Shown: piece by piece, positions 19,791 through 29,730 of the stretch
How positions within the stretch are numbered: position 1 is the stretch's first letter
How the letters are laid out: each line of letters begins with the position of its first letter
Source: Nitzschia sp. pyKryTriq1
Lineage: Eukaryota > Bacillariophyta > Bacillariophyceae > Bacillariales > Bacillariaceae
Assembly: GCA_956465555.1 (NCBI GenBank)
Contig: OY101119.1
Location: forward strand, 124,001-188,000
Reading direction: 5' to 3'
Length of the DNA stretch: 64,000 nucleotides
Notes under the pieces: generated by a model
The model's database searches: none
Seen by the model: the letters and a program-made list of their open reading frames with translations, nothing else
What the model was told of the DNA's origin: nothing
Position numbers and translations under genes: made by a program

Positions 19791-20371
19791 GACTCCTGAA
19801 TGATTTTGAGTCGACGGTATACTCATAGTCATAGTACAGTAGCTTGTAGTAGAGTAGCTACTCTATTCTCCAGCTAGAGAGTAGTAGTAGAGTAGTAGCT
19901 CTAGCTACTCTACTAGCTAATAATAATTTATATATATAGGAGCGTTGGAGAATTAGGTGGTCGCCAATTTGGCACGTGCTGCTTCTCTCTTTCTGGCAAC
20001 GGAACTTGGCAACACGCCTCCCCCCACGGCTCCCCCGCTGTCCTCCGTTGCCACCACCCACCACCCATCCGTGTCATCATCTTTCCATTTTGTCAACCTC
20101 TCTAATCTTGTGACACAGTCTTTCACGAAATCTTCCACACTCTTCCAACACACACTCTTCCCACACCACTTACGCCATGGCTGGAGGACGACAAGACCGT
20201 CGACCCCAGGCACGTCGTAGTGTACCCACCGTACCAAACATCGCCATGGTCACATTTACCCATAATAGAAAAAAGTTGGCCGCTTGATGATAAAAAAAAC
20301 TCAAGGTTTCTGTATGGGTCAAGTGAGTCAATTTTGGTTGTTACGGGGGTGCGGGTGACGGACGGTAATGA

Positions 20372-20394
20372 TGACGTCTGAATGACGGACGTCA
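20372..20394. promoter_or_regulatory. Inverted pair of TGACGT cores upstream of SET-fusion copy 2
   Basis: TGACGT at 20372 and its complement ACGTCA at 20389, 17 bases apart. TGACGT is the core of diatom CO2/cAMP-responsive elements. It lies in the unique part of the spacer, so copy 1 lacks it and the two copies might be regulated differently. No functional proof is possible from sequence. Confidence 0.3.
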
Positions 20395-20473
20395 TCCTAT
20401 TATGTCTTTTCGTGTCTTGTGTCAATATTTTGGATGACAGCAAATCTGACCTTGGATACCGTGGGTGCTTTAT

Positions 20474-23345
20474 GGCACGTGCTCGTTGTGAGAATCACAA
20501 TAATACAGTAATAGTAGATATATCTAAAAACGACGCGAGCATCATGTGACGACGAGAGTATCGCTATCATTCATCTTCATCATAATAATATGTCATAAAT
20601 CTCATCAGAAAATAAAAACAAAATGGATCATATCTCCATCGCATGTCTCTCACCACCACCACCACCACCACCACCACCAGAATGCAAGGACCGACAACAA
20701 GAACAAGAACCAGCAACAGCAGTAGCAACAGCAACAGCAACGGCAGTAGCAGTAACGTCCGGATCGGTCTCCTTCAAATAGCGTTGATTTTTGGGTTACT
20801 CTCAGTGACCTACCACCGTCTCTTTTTACTCGGTCGCCAGTATTCTTCTTCTTCTTCGAAGACGACGACATCGACATCGACATCGACATCGACATCGACA
20901 TCGACATCGACATCGACATCGACATCGACATCAGCGTCAGCCGTGCTGTCCGACCTTCTTTCTGCATTCTACTCGTCCGAACGAAATGACAGCAACACCA
21001 ACACCAACACCAACAACAAGATCAGGCAGTGCCACCACCAAGACCACCATGAGGATTATGATAACAGCCCCGACGGCACCATGGCGGCTGCCAGCATGCT
21101 GGTCGGATTTCGACAACCGACCTTGGAGGAGCGACGAGATCGGATGCAACAAATACGGTTGCTGCAGCAGGATCCAATAAGTACAAGTACAAGTACAAGT
21201 ACAAGTGCAACAAGCAAGACTCAAATGTCCAGTACCAGCAGCAGCAGCAGCAGCAGCAGTACCAGTAGCATATCGATGCTCTTTTACCCAGCTTTATTGG
21301 CCCATCCCAACCCAAAACATATCCTATACGTTACGACCAGCACGAGTCCTACTATTACTGACGACAACGACAACGATGACGACAACGATGACTTTGTTGT
21401 TGGTATTATTGAAAATATCGTGCTCCCATTCAAAGAGGTGAAAAGGATTGGAATTATCCATTTGATATTACTGCCGCCGCCGCCGCCTTCTCCAGACCAA
21501 CAGGATTGCCGACAAAGGCCACGACGACGAAGACGACATGTTTCGGGCGGGGGGTCCTTGGTAATCTCCGAACACTGGATCTCGTCGTTGAGTGACGAGG
21601 AGGAGGAGTTTTCCGATTTTTACTGGGACGAGGGTGTCGACGGTGACGACGACCATGATGATGATGATGATGATAATGATAATGACGATCGAACAAAAGC
21701 AAAAGAAGAAGGATATGAAAAAGAGAATCAGAGAACGGCCGTCAATTTGATACTCGTGGATGCAAACGCCGCGACTCACTTCGACACTGTGGAATTGGCC
21801 CGTTGGTGTGAAAATGCGTTGGAAGCAAAGAAAACGGAAGAAAAAGGCGACGAAGGAGAAACCCTTACCAGCAGCAATAGCAAAAGCAAAAGCAAAAGCA
21901 ATGCCATGCTTTTGATCGAATTGCCAGGAAGTGCCGGTTCCGTGTCGGCGGCGGAACGACGAATGGAGTGGGTTGATGCACTGCAAGATGGTTTCGACAG
22001 ACTGCGGGATTTTGACGTACGACTACCAGTTGAAACACAACAACAACAACAACAACAACAAAAAGCACAAGCAACAACGACGAACATTAGTACTACTGCT
22101 AGTAGAGCCATGCGACAGCGTGGTATGAGGAACTACGTCTTGGCCTTTCGCGATGCTCAATCGGAAGCGTTCTGGCATCTCAATGAAGCCGAATGGAATC
22201 GGGTCATTCGTTCCAAAGTTCGAGATTCCTTGTGGGACGACCACGACGAATCATCACTACCAAGACTACTTCTACTACTACTAGTAGACAGCGCTTCGAT
22301 GCAGCCACTCATATATACCTCCAAGGAAAGTGAAGTGGAATTTTGTCGCCGAACACCCTTGGACGAACGATGCCAAGTTGGCGGAAGCGGCTTTGACAGC
22401 AATATGGACAGTGTCCCAATGAGTGACTTGGTGATCCAGCAATCTCAAATTGGAGAGTTTGCGGGACGGGGACTCTTTACCAATGTCGATATCCCGCCGA
22501 ATGCCATTATTGGACCCGAACAAGCCGCGCTGTACTTGTATTGGAAGGCTACCAAAATTCTGGTTGCATTGACAAGAATGACTAATGATATTTACGAGCA
22601 TCGCCATGAGGAATTATTTGCCTATTTTGATGGATATGGCTTTATTGATGCATCGGCCATTGGCATGCCGTTTTACGAAGTAGATGGATCTGCAATTACA
22701 TTTGTCAATCATGGATGCAAAGGGACCAACAATGTAGGCCTCCTTTCGATACATCATGAAGGAAACCTGGAAATTCCAAAGCAGTACTACCACCCAAAAA
22801 AGGATGATCAAAACAATCATCACGACGATAAGAATGATGATGACGAGGATTATGACGAGGATGATGATGAAGATACGCCTTACACACCAGCTGAGGAAGA
22901 AGAATTGTGGAAACTCATTCCTGCGGAATACCTGAAATTAGCCGGTGACGTATTCTACTTGCCCGTCCGAGGAAATCCGGCAGTGGCAATGCCGACGCAA
23001 TCGAATCAGTTCATTCCAGCAGGACAAGAGATCTTGGATAATTATCTAACATTTGGCGGAACACGAGGGTCCGAGTTTTGGAAGTACGTGGCTGAACTCC
23101 AGAACGAATGTGGTGGGCATGCTGGCTTTATACAAAAATATGAAGAACAGGCCTAAAAAGAAAAAAAAGAGGAAGAAGAAGAAGAAGACGACAACACTTG
23201 AGAAGAAGAAATGGCTCACAGCAACAGCTTGGAGAGTGCTGCTTGTGACGGCTGGGACTCCTGAATGATTTCGAGTCGACTGTGTACTCATAGTCATAGT
23301 ACAGTAGCTAGTAGTAGAGTAGCTACTCTACTCTCCTAGCTAGTA
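20474..23345 (+). repeat. Tandem duplication, copy 2
   Basis: Counterpart of 16948-19885. It differs by repeat lengths (for example ACATCG hexamers, about ten here against five in copy 1), by absence of the 101-bp segment, and by a cluster of substitutions in the SET region. Confidence 0.9.
20643..23156 (+). CDS. Membrane-anchored spermidine-synthase-like / SET-domain fusion protein, copy 2
   Basis: An 837-residue paralog of the protein at 17130, intronless, same order of parts: signal anchor, degenerate aminopropyltransferase-like region with HPNPK, LNEAEWN segment, SET-like domain with GRGLF, NHGCKGTNNV and GQEILDNYLTFGG. The N-terminal 580 residues are almost identical apart from lengths of TS, D, S, K and Q runs. 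In contrast, about residues 610-670 carry many replacements (for example AEQTGLYLN against PEQAALYLY, and EMANAI against RMTNDI). Both copies keep open frames and the same SET motifs, so both are probably functional. Confidence 0.8.
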   Translation: MSLTTTTTTTTTRMQGPTTRTRTSNSSSNSNSNGSSSNVRIGLLQIALIFGLLSVTYHRLFLLGRQYSSSSSKTTTSTSTSTSTSTSTSTSTSTSTSASAVLSDLLSAFYSSERNDSNTNTNTNNKIRQCHHQDHHEDYDNSPDGTMAAASMLVGFRQPTLEERRDRMQQIRLLQQDPISTSTSTSTSATSKTQMSSTSSSSSSSSTSSISMLFYPALLAHPNPKHILYVTTSTSPTITDDNDNDDDNDDFVVGIIENIVLPFKEVKRIGIIHLILLPPPPPSPDQQDCRQRPRRRRRHVSGGGSLVISEHWISSLSDEEEEFSDFYWDEGVDGDDDHDDDDDDNDNDDRTKAKEEGYEKENQRTAVNLILVDANAATHFDTVELARWCENALEAKKTEEKGDEGETLTSSNSKSKSKSNAMLLIELPGSAGSVSAAERRMEWVDALQDGFDRLRDFDVRLPVETQQQQQQQQKAQATTTNISTTASRAMRQRGMRNYVLAFRDAQSEAFWHLNEAEWNRVIRSKVRDSLWDDHDESSLPRLLLLLLVDSASMQPLIYTSKESEVEFCRRTPLDERCQVGGSGFDSNMDSVPMSDLVIQQSQIGEFAGRGLFTNVDIPPNAIIGPEQAALYLYWKATKILVALTRMTNDIYEHRHEELFAYFDGYGFIDASAIGMPFYEVDGSAITFVNHGCKGTNNVGLLSIHHEGNLEIPKQYYHPKKDDQNNHHDDKNDDDEDYDEDDDEDTPYTPAEEEELWKLIPAEYLKLAGDVFYLPVRGNPAVAMPTQSNQFIPAGQEILDNYLTFGGTRGSEFWKYVAELQNECGGHAGFIQKYEEQA

Positions 23346-23675
23346 GAGTAGTAGCTCTAGCTACTCTACTAGGTCTCTAGAGTTGTAGTAGGAGCGGTAC
23401 TCTACGGTTCAGAGACAACTGTTGTGCCAGCTATTAGCTACTGTATCTACTTTTATCACATTGAAGTTTTAGTGCACAGTATCTTGCTAACGGTAGGCTA
23501 TTTTGTTATCTCCGTGCGTGCATTCCTCGCACCTTTGAAAGAAAATGTCCTTTGATCGGAATGACACTTTGGTATTCAATGTCGAATTGCACAACGTTTA
23601 ACCTTGAATGTCATGACGGGAAAGAGGGCATATTTCTATCCTTGATTGTTGAAGAACAAAGAGAGAACGCTTGAT
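23157..23675. other. Intergenic region before cyclase gene
   Basis: First about 190 bp are duplicated 3' flank with CTAGTAG repeats; the rest is ordinary AT-rich promoter-like sequence of the cyclase-PDE gene. Nothing else is seen. Confidence 0.6.
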
Positions 23676-26600
23676 ATGGCGGGCAATAACAATATGCCCA
23701 TCAGTTTTCGTTCTCACCAAACCGACCACGTGAGCACACTTTTTCGCAAAAAAAATCCCGCTTGGCCTGCTGTTCATCCTCTATCCTCATGCATATCATC
23801 TGCATCTTCCCATATTTCTCGAGAATCGCAAACTCAACACATTGTATCGTCTTTTTGCGAGGATAACAACATGCCGTTTACTTCTGAACTCGATGATCCT
23901 CCCAGGGTAAGGGAAGACGAGGAGGATCAACAAGACGAACAAGAATCTAACAAGTCGGTGTCCGATATTGAATCTACTGGAACATCACGCAACTCTACTA
24001 CTCATCAGTCGACGAGCGAGGGGACAAACGGAGAAGACAGCCATTCGGCCATGCTCAAGAGGGAAGAGAGAGCTGTGAAACGAGCTAAGCTGTTTGTCGG
24101 ATTCAGCGTCTTCCTCTGTGCCGTCGCGGTCCTTGTCGCTGTCTACTTGCTCACTTCGACGAGTGACACGCGCAGCTTTGAATTGGCGGTAAGTAATATT
24201 ATAAAGACATGACGACGCTTCAGGCAGTACACCCACTCATCATTATTTGCTCTTATTCAATCCACCAGTACGATGGCCTTGTCAGGGACATTCAAGCTCT
24301 CGTTGTTTGGGAAGTGAAGTATAACTTTGCCTTGATGGAACAACTCAGGTAAGGCTTGTTCTACTAAATCGTCGATGGTGACTTCTGGCTGCGTTGGCTT
24401 GCTGTGCCTCCAGCAAAACGAATCATAATGTTCCCCCTATTTTAATCATCTTTACTTGATGTTTGACAGCTCCCAGATCACAATTGATGCTGGGCTTATG
24501 AACCAAACCTTTCCATTTCATACCGAACCAGAGTACGAAATCACCGGCGGATTTGTAGATGGCATGGGTAAGAACGCCTTGTACACTCGACGCTGCGCGA
24601 CCCTTTGACCATCGACATATCTAACGACATATTGCATTGCCATTATGTACTATTTATAGGAGGTCTCATGAACGCTGGCTATGCGCCTCTCATCTTTCCC
24701 GAACAGCGAGAGGAATGGGAAGGGTATGCCGTCAATAATCAAGACTGGATCGAGAAGAGCGCACAGCTCAAGGCGGTGCATCCTTCCCATAGGGACGCCC
24801 TTCATGGGACCGTCCAAGATCACGAACATGATAGGAAGCGAAAGCTTCAAGAAACCGAGGAAGAAGGCGTCTCTCCGTACATCTACAAGTGGGAAAACGG
24901 TCAAAAGGTTCCTGAAGTGAGTCAATCTGGGCAGCTGCTTGCTCCGCTTTGGCAAATCTCCCCAGCCAGCGCCGGTGAAGTCAATGTCAATCTTCTTGCC
25001 GACCCAAGGGTGGCGGAAGTATACGACAAGATGATCAAGATAGAGTCTACAGTATTGTCGAAACGCGTTGAAATCGGTGAAATGGTACGTCCCCTGACGG
25101 TTAACGATTCTGGCAGCATTTGCTTTAGTAGTCCATGTCGTAACACTCACATTGCGCAAACAAACTCAAAATTTTACCAGTTCGACTATCTGTTTGACGA
25201 CAACGAGAAGCAATTCAAAAAAGATCCGCACGGCTTTATTATGACTCCCATTTTCGAAAAAATCGTGGAGAAAGAGAATCAAAAGATCGTGGGCATTCTT
25301 ATCGGTGTTACTCCTTTTGGAAACTTGCTGGACCGTCTGGTACCAAAGGAAGCCGATGGAGGCATTATTGCCGTGTTCAAGGGTCGCTGTGATACCTTGT
25401 TGTCCTTTGAGTTGAGCAGCGGTAAGGCCCTATTCCTTGGAAACGGTGACTTCCACGATTCTTCATTCGATGAATACGTACGGGTCCAAGAAAACATTGA
25501 AATGTACAGTGAAGCTTTCCTCGAAGATCTATGTGGCCATGATTTGTATATTTATCCCACTGTCTCTTTACAAGAAACCTACACCACCAATTCGCTCGGC
25601 ATCTACCTTGCAATCATCGGCATTGCAGGTGCTCTGATCATCATATTTGTGATCTACGACTTGGTGGTGACTAGACGACAGAACAAAACCATGCAAAATG
25701 CAAGGAAAGTTAGAGCCATCGTCACTTCGCTCTTCCCCGAGCGGATTGCACGAAAGCTCGTACAAGAGGCTGAAGAAGGCGAAGACTCCAAGAAAAAGGG
25801 CAAAGCATTCCTCAACACAAGGGCAAAATTCGAGACATTCATGAACACTGGCGTAGATCCGGAAAATAACGATACACTGCTGAACTTGGGCTCCAAACCA
25901 CTTGCTGAGTTGTTCCCCGACGCCACTTGTATGTTCGGCGATCTTGTCGGTAAGTAGAGGAAGCCTATAATGCTGCCTGCCAATGCATCACGTCAATCGG
26001 ATCACCATATCTCTCACACTGTCTTTCTCATCAGGATTCACCGCTTGGAGCAGCCAGCGCGAGCCGCATCAACTCTTTACGCTTTTGGAGACGATCTATG
26101 CAGCCTTCGATGCGATCGCAGCAAACCACGGAGTGTTCAAGGTTGAAACCATTGGGGACTGTTATGTTGCTGTGTGCGGTCTTCCGAATCCCAATAAACG
26201 TCATGCAGTTGTGATGGCGCGTTTCGCTCATGAATGTTTAATGAAGATGGATATTGTTCTCCGCCAGCTTGAAGTGGAGCTCGGACCGGACACAGGATCA
26301 CTCGGAATCCGAATCGGCCTCAATTCCGGGTAAGCAGTATTTCTTCTATCGTGAAATGGGGGAAAATCATCAAGCCAGCTGTGGAACTAATTTTCTCTCT
26401 CGTTTCCTTCAGACCTATCACCGCCGGAGTACTCCGCGGTGAACGTGCTCGATTCCAGCTTTTTGGAGATGTAAGTACGATTCCTTTCCGTTCAGAGCCT
26501 TTGCTTCGACCAGAACAATACACTCCTCACATCACGCCTTTTGTTACCTTGCTCCACAGACGGTGAATACCACTGCTCGTATTGAGTCCATGGGACAAAA

Positions 26601-28177
26601 GAATAGGATCCATATCTCAGAGGCCACATCGACGCGTTTGATCGCTTTTGGAACAGAGCAATGGGTTCAGTTGCGAGAGGACGAGATCATTGCAAAAGGA
26701 AAGGGGGCGCTCAAAACGTACTGGCTGAATCTTGGAGCTTCTGCGACTGGTTCAAATGTAGCCAGGAGCGAAAGGGGCGAAGTTGTATCCAATGTCGGCA
26801 GTGGCGAGGTAGATGGCAATGCTGACAAACTCAAGGTCGTTGAGACGATGCCCAGTTCCAACAAAGGTTCAGCCGCTTTTGATCGTGTTGTCGAATGGAA
26901 TGTAGACCTCCTTCAGCGTCAACTCAAAATAATAATTGCCCACCGGCAAGCCAAGGGTACAACTCCGGACAAACCCGAGGATATCTCGTCCCTTGAAGCA
27001 ATGATCCGCAGTCGTGGATCAGTATCACTGGAAGAAGTCAAAGATGTCATCATGCTTCCAAAGTATGATGCCAAGGCAGTCTCAGTTGATCCCAACTCGA
27101 TCGAGATCGATGAGGTGGTTCTGTCTCAACTTCGTGACCTCGTCCAGACAATCGCAGACGCATACAATGACCACCCCTTCCATAACTACAAACACGCCAG
27201 GTACGACTCTTTAGTGATGGTAAACCTTCCATTTTGTTGCTTTCATCTTATCCGGCGTTCTCTTTTGCCTCCTCGGTTATCAAAAATATAGCCATGTCAC
27301 CATGTCCTGCTTGAAGTTCTTGAGCCGCGTAGTCAGCCCGGAAATCGACGATGCCACGGGCGATGCGGATTTGACGAAAAAGTTTCATGATACGACCTAC
27401 GGTATCACGTCGGATCCGCTCATTCGTTTCTCGGTTGTCTTCTCGGCAATGATCCACGACTGTGACCACCCGGGGGTCCCCAATTCTCAATTGGAAAAGG
27501 AAGGTCATGAGATCTCATCTCTATACCACTGCAAGTCCTCCGCCGAACAAAACTCTGTCGAGATTTGTTGGTCCTTGTTGATGGAAGATTCTTATACCGA
27601 GCTGCGTCGTGCCATCTATACCACGAAGGATGAACTCCTACGATTCCGTCAGTTGGTGGTGAATTCAGTCATGGCCACTGACATTATGGATAAGGAATTG
27701 GGCTCGGCTCGAAAGGCTCGATGGAACAAGGCTTTTGAAAATCATGATACCACAGAGCAGCACTCCTCAGATCATGATGCAGAAGAAGACATCAATCGAA
27801 AGGCCACCATTGTCATCGAGCATTTGATCCAAGCAGCTGATGTTGCGCACACCATGCAACACTGGCATGTGTACCAACGCTGGAACGAGAATCTTTATCG
27901 CGAGGCCTATGCTGCGTACAAGGCTGGTCGAAGTGACAAGGATCCCACCGATGGCTGGTATGAGGGCGAGATTGGCTTTTTGGACTTTTATGTCATTCCA
28001 TTGGCAAAGAAGTTGAAGGATTGTGGTGTCTTTGGTGTTTCGAGTGATGAATGCTTGAATTATGCCGAAAGTAACCGTGCAGAGTGGGTTCGGCGCGGGA
28101 AGGGAATTGTAGACGATTATGTGAAGCGACTGCAGAAACACGAAGCAGAGGCACCAACAAAAAATAGTGCCGATTGA
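23676..28177 (+). CDS. Receptor-type nucleotide cyclase fused to class I cyclic-nucleotide phosphodiesterase
   Basis: Modelled exons: 23676-24188, 24269-24348, 24470-24567, 24660-25084, 25181-25949, 26035-26329, 26413-26470, 26560-27200, 27292-28177; 1254 residues. The 25085-25180 intron is in frame and open, so a 1286-residue product is possible. The ATG at 23676 is the first in frame. A hydrophobic span in exon 1 (after KRAKLF) and a second (LGIYLAIIGIAGALIIIFVI) bracket an external sensor-like region of about 300 residues. A class III cyclase follows: MFGDLVGFTAW and VETIGDCYVAV give both metal aspartates, and LFGDTVNTTARIESMG the ribose/transition-state part. The purine-contact Glu of VETIGD is the guanylate-type residue, while Gln stands where guanylate cyclases have Cys. 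The C-terminus is a PDE with HNYKHASHVTM, HDCDHPGVPNSQL and the AADVAH region. It should both make and destroy cyclic nucleotide at a membrane. Confidence 0.88.
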
Positions 28178-28753
28178 GACGACTTTGAGGATAATATTGT
28201 TGGGGGATGCCTCCTGCTGCAAATGGGGAGACAGCGCGCGAGCAGTGGTGAGAGGCTTGCGTATTGCTCATGTAATTATTTTTGTAAAGAAGTAGATTCA
28301 ACCATACTCTCTACTAGTATAGAGTGCAGGGTAGCAGTATATGGCGAGCGAGTGGTCAGCGATAAAGAGTAGTTGAGAGAGTTGAGACTTGAATCATCGT
28401 CCTTGCATTTCGAAAAGTAGCTCTCTTCGAGAGAGAGAGAGAGAGAGAGAGTAGAAGAAGTACAGTAGAATAGTGATCCCATCCCCCGATCTTCCACCAG
28501 TCGATGCGGATCGCGGATCGTATCTTCCCCGGGCGAGTGATTGTGATTTTACTCGTGCTACTACAGTACCGGTCGTAGTACAGTAATGGGCTTTCGCGGA
28601 AGCGCAATAGCTACGCACATAATATAGGTACATACCGACAGACGGTTTAGGAATCTCACGTACATACCTGTTGCGATATGTTGATATCAGACTCATAGGA
28701 CTAACTGAAATGGACACGTCAGTCTATCAAGAGGTCTAATATAGGAGAGCTCA

Positions 28754-28857
28754 CCGAGAACCCTACATATTATGGGAACCCGATAACCCTACATATTATG
28801 GGAACCCGAGAACCCTATGATTAGGAGACACCCGAGAACCCTACAAATATGAGAAGA
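28754..28857. repeat. 26-bp tandem repeat, four units
   Basis: Units begin with CCGAGAACCCT or CCGATAACCCT at 28754, 28780, 28806 and 28832, an exact 26-bp period. The first two are nearly identical (ending ACATATTATGGGAA), the last two diverged. Each contains the telomere-like word AACCCTA, but the array is not a telomere repeat. Confidence 0.9.
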
Positions 28858-29409
28858 CATACACAATAAACGAGAAGACATATGGTACAGGAGAAAAAGA
28901 CAAGAGTCTTGATACGCAAGCTTACTCTTTTACAGAAGCAACACTTGATAAGCTAAAAATACCATTTACTGCGATATACAAATAAGTACCGGTATGTAGT
29001 GTACGAGCTATTTGCAACGGTAGACAGCTGGTAGTAGACTACTGTACCTACTGTAAGTGTTTCCGAGCCGAAATGGATTCAAATTTACAGTACCAGGTAC
29101 TGTACCGGTACACATTTTGTGTACGAGTACGCACGCAATCATTATTTTTTCAAAAGGCGAACTCAGATGTGTTGTGTTCGTACCAGAGGTACCTGTGGGT
29201 AGCTAGACTACGTAGACTACTGTACCATTACCACGACTGTACCGCAGTTACACCAGGTAGCACCGAAGAACACCGTAATTATTGTACAGTGTAATAATTA
29301 CGTGTTCTCATTCAAAATACAAATCATCATCCTCATCGACCGACAAAGCAGCATGCATCATCCAGTAATGGAGCCCACACAAAACGAGATATACCAGTAT
29401 TGACAGCGG

Positions 29410-29411
<2 letters not shown>

Positions 29412-29439
<28 letters not shown>
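29412..29439 (+). repeat. (GA)n tract abutting the start codon
   Basis: About 14 GA units end directly at the ATG of the SET-fusion gene at 29440, so this tract probably forms the end of its 5' untranslated region. Length changes here could affect translation initiation. Confidence 0.7.
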
Positions 29440-29440
<1 letters not shown>

Positions 29441-29698
29441 TGAATGACAACAAGGGCACCCGCCGCCGCCGCCAGATTATGAGGAGGAGGAGGAGCCCAT
29501 CAGCATCATCATCATCATCAACGGCGGGTCATGATGATCCATCGGATATCGCACTTTCAACGCCTTTACTACCACCATTAACAGCACCCTGCGTTCGGAT
29601 ATTGATGATTGTGCGTGTCATGCAAAGTATCATCTTTGTCGGAGCCGTGCTGGTCAGTTTCGTTGCAGGAAGAATCTTTGCCGGGAGAATGAACATTC

Positions 29699-29730
<32 letters not shown>

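Larger units (their letters stand above)
16948..19885 (+). repeat. Tandem duplication, copy 1
   Basis: A segment of about 2.9 kb, holding promoter, coding region and 3' flank of the SET-fusion gene, is repeated at 20474-23345. Identity is very high over most of the coding sequence and lower in the SET region. Copy 1 carries an extra 101 bp in its 3' flank (19690-19790). Ends are approximate to within tens of bases on the right because of CTAGTAG repeats. Confidence 0.9.
19602..20642. other. Spacer between tandem SET-fusion copies
   Basis: Contains the duplicated 3' flank of copy 1, a CTAGTAG-rich block (about 19840-19925), about 550 bp with no counterpart in the other duplicate, and the duplicated promoter from 20474. 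No gene is supported. Confidence 0.65.
28178..29439. other. Intergenic region with tandem repeats
   Basis: Holds a (GA)n run near 28428-28451, a four-unit 26-bp tandem repeat at 28754-28857, several TACCGGTA palindromes (28570, 28990, 29104), and a (GA)n tract directly before the next start codon. No gene is supported. Confidence 0.65.

Noticed and set aside
24605-24659. Start of a separate cyclase gene at 24605
   Set aside because: This is intron 3 sequence; exon continuity and the upstream membrane span show one gene from 23676.
28754-28857. CRISPR-like array
   Set aside because: Units are contiguous without unique spacers, and the context is a eukaryotic nuclear genome.
28754-28857. Telomere fragment
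   Set aside because: AACCCT words are spaced 26 bp apart inside a longer unit and not tandem to each other.
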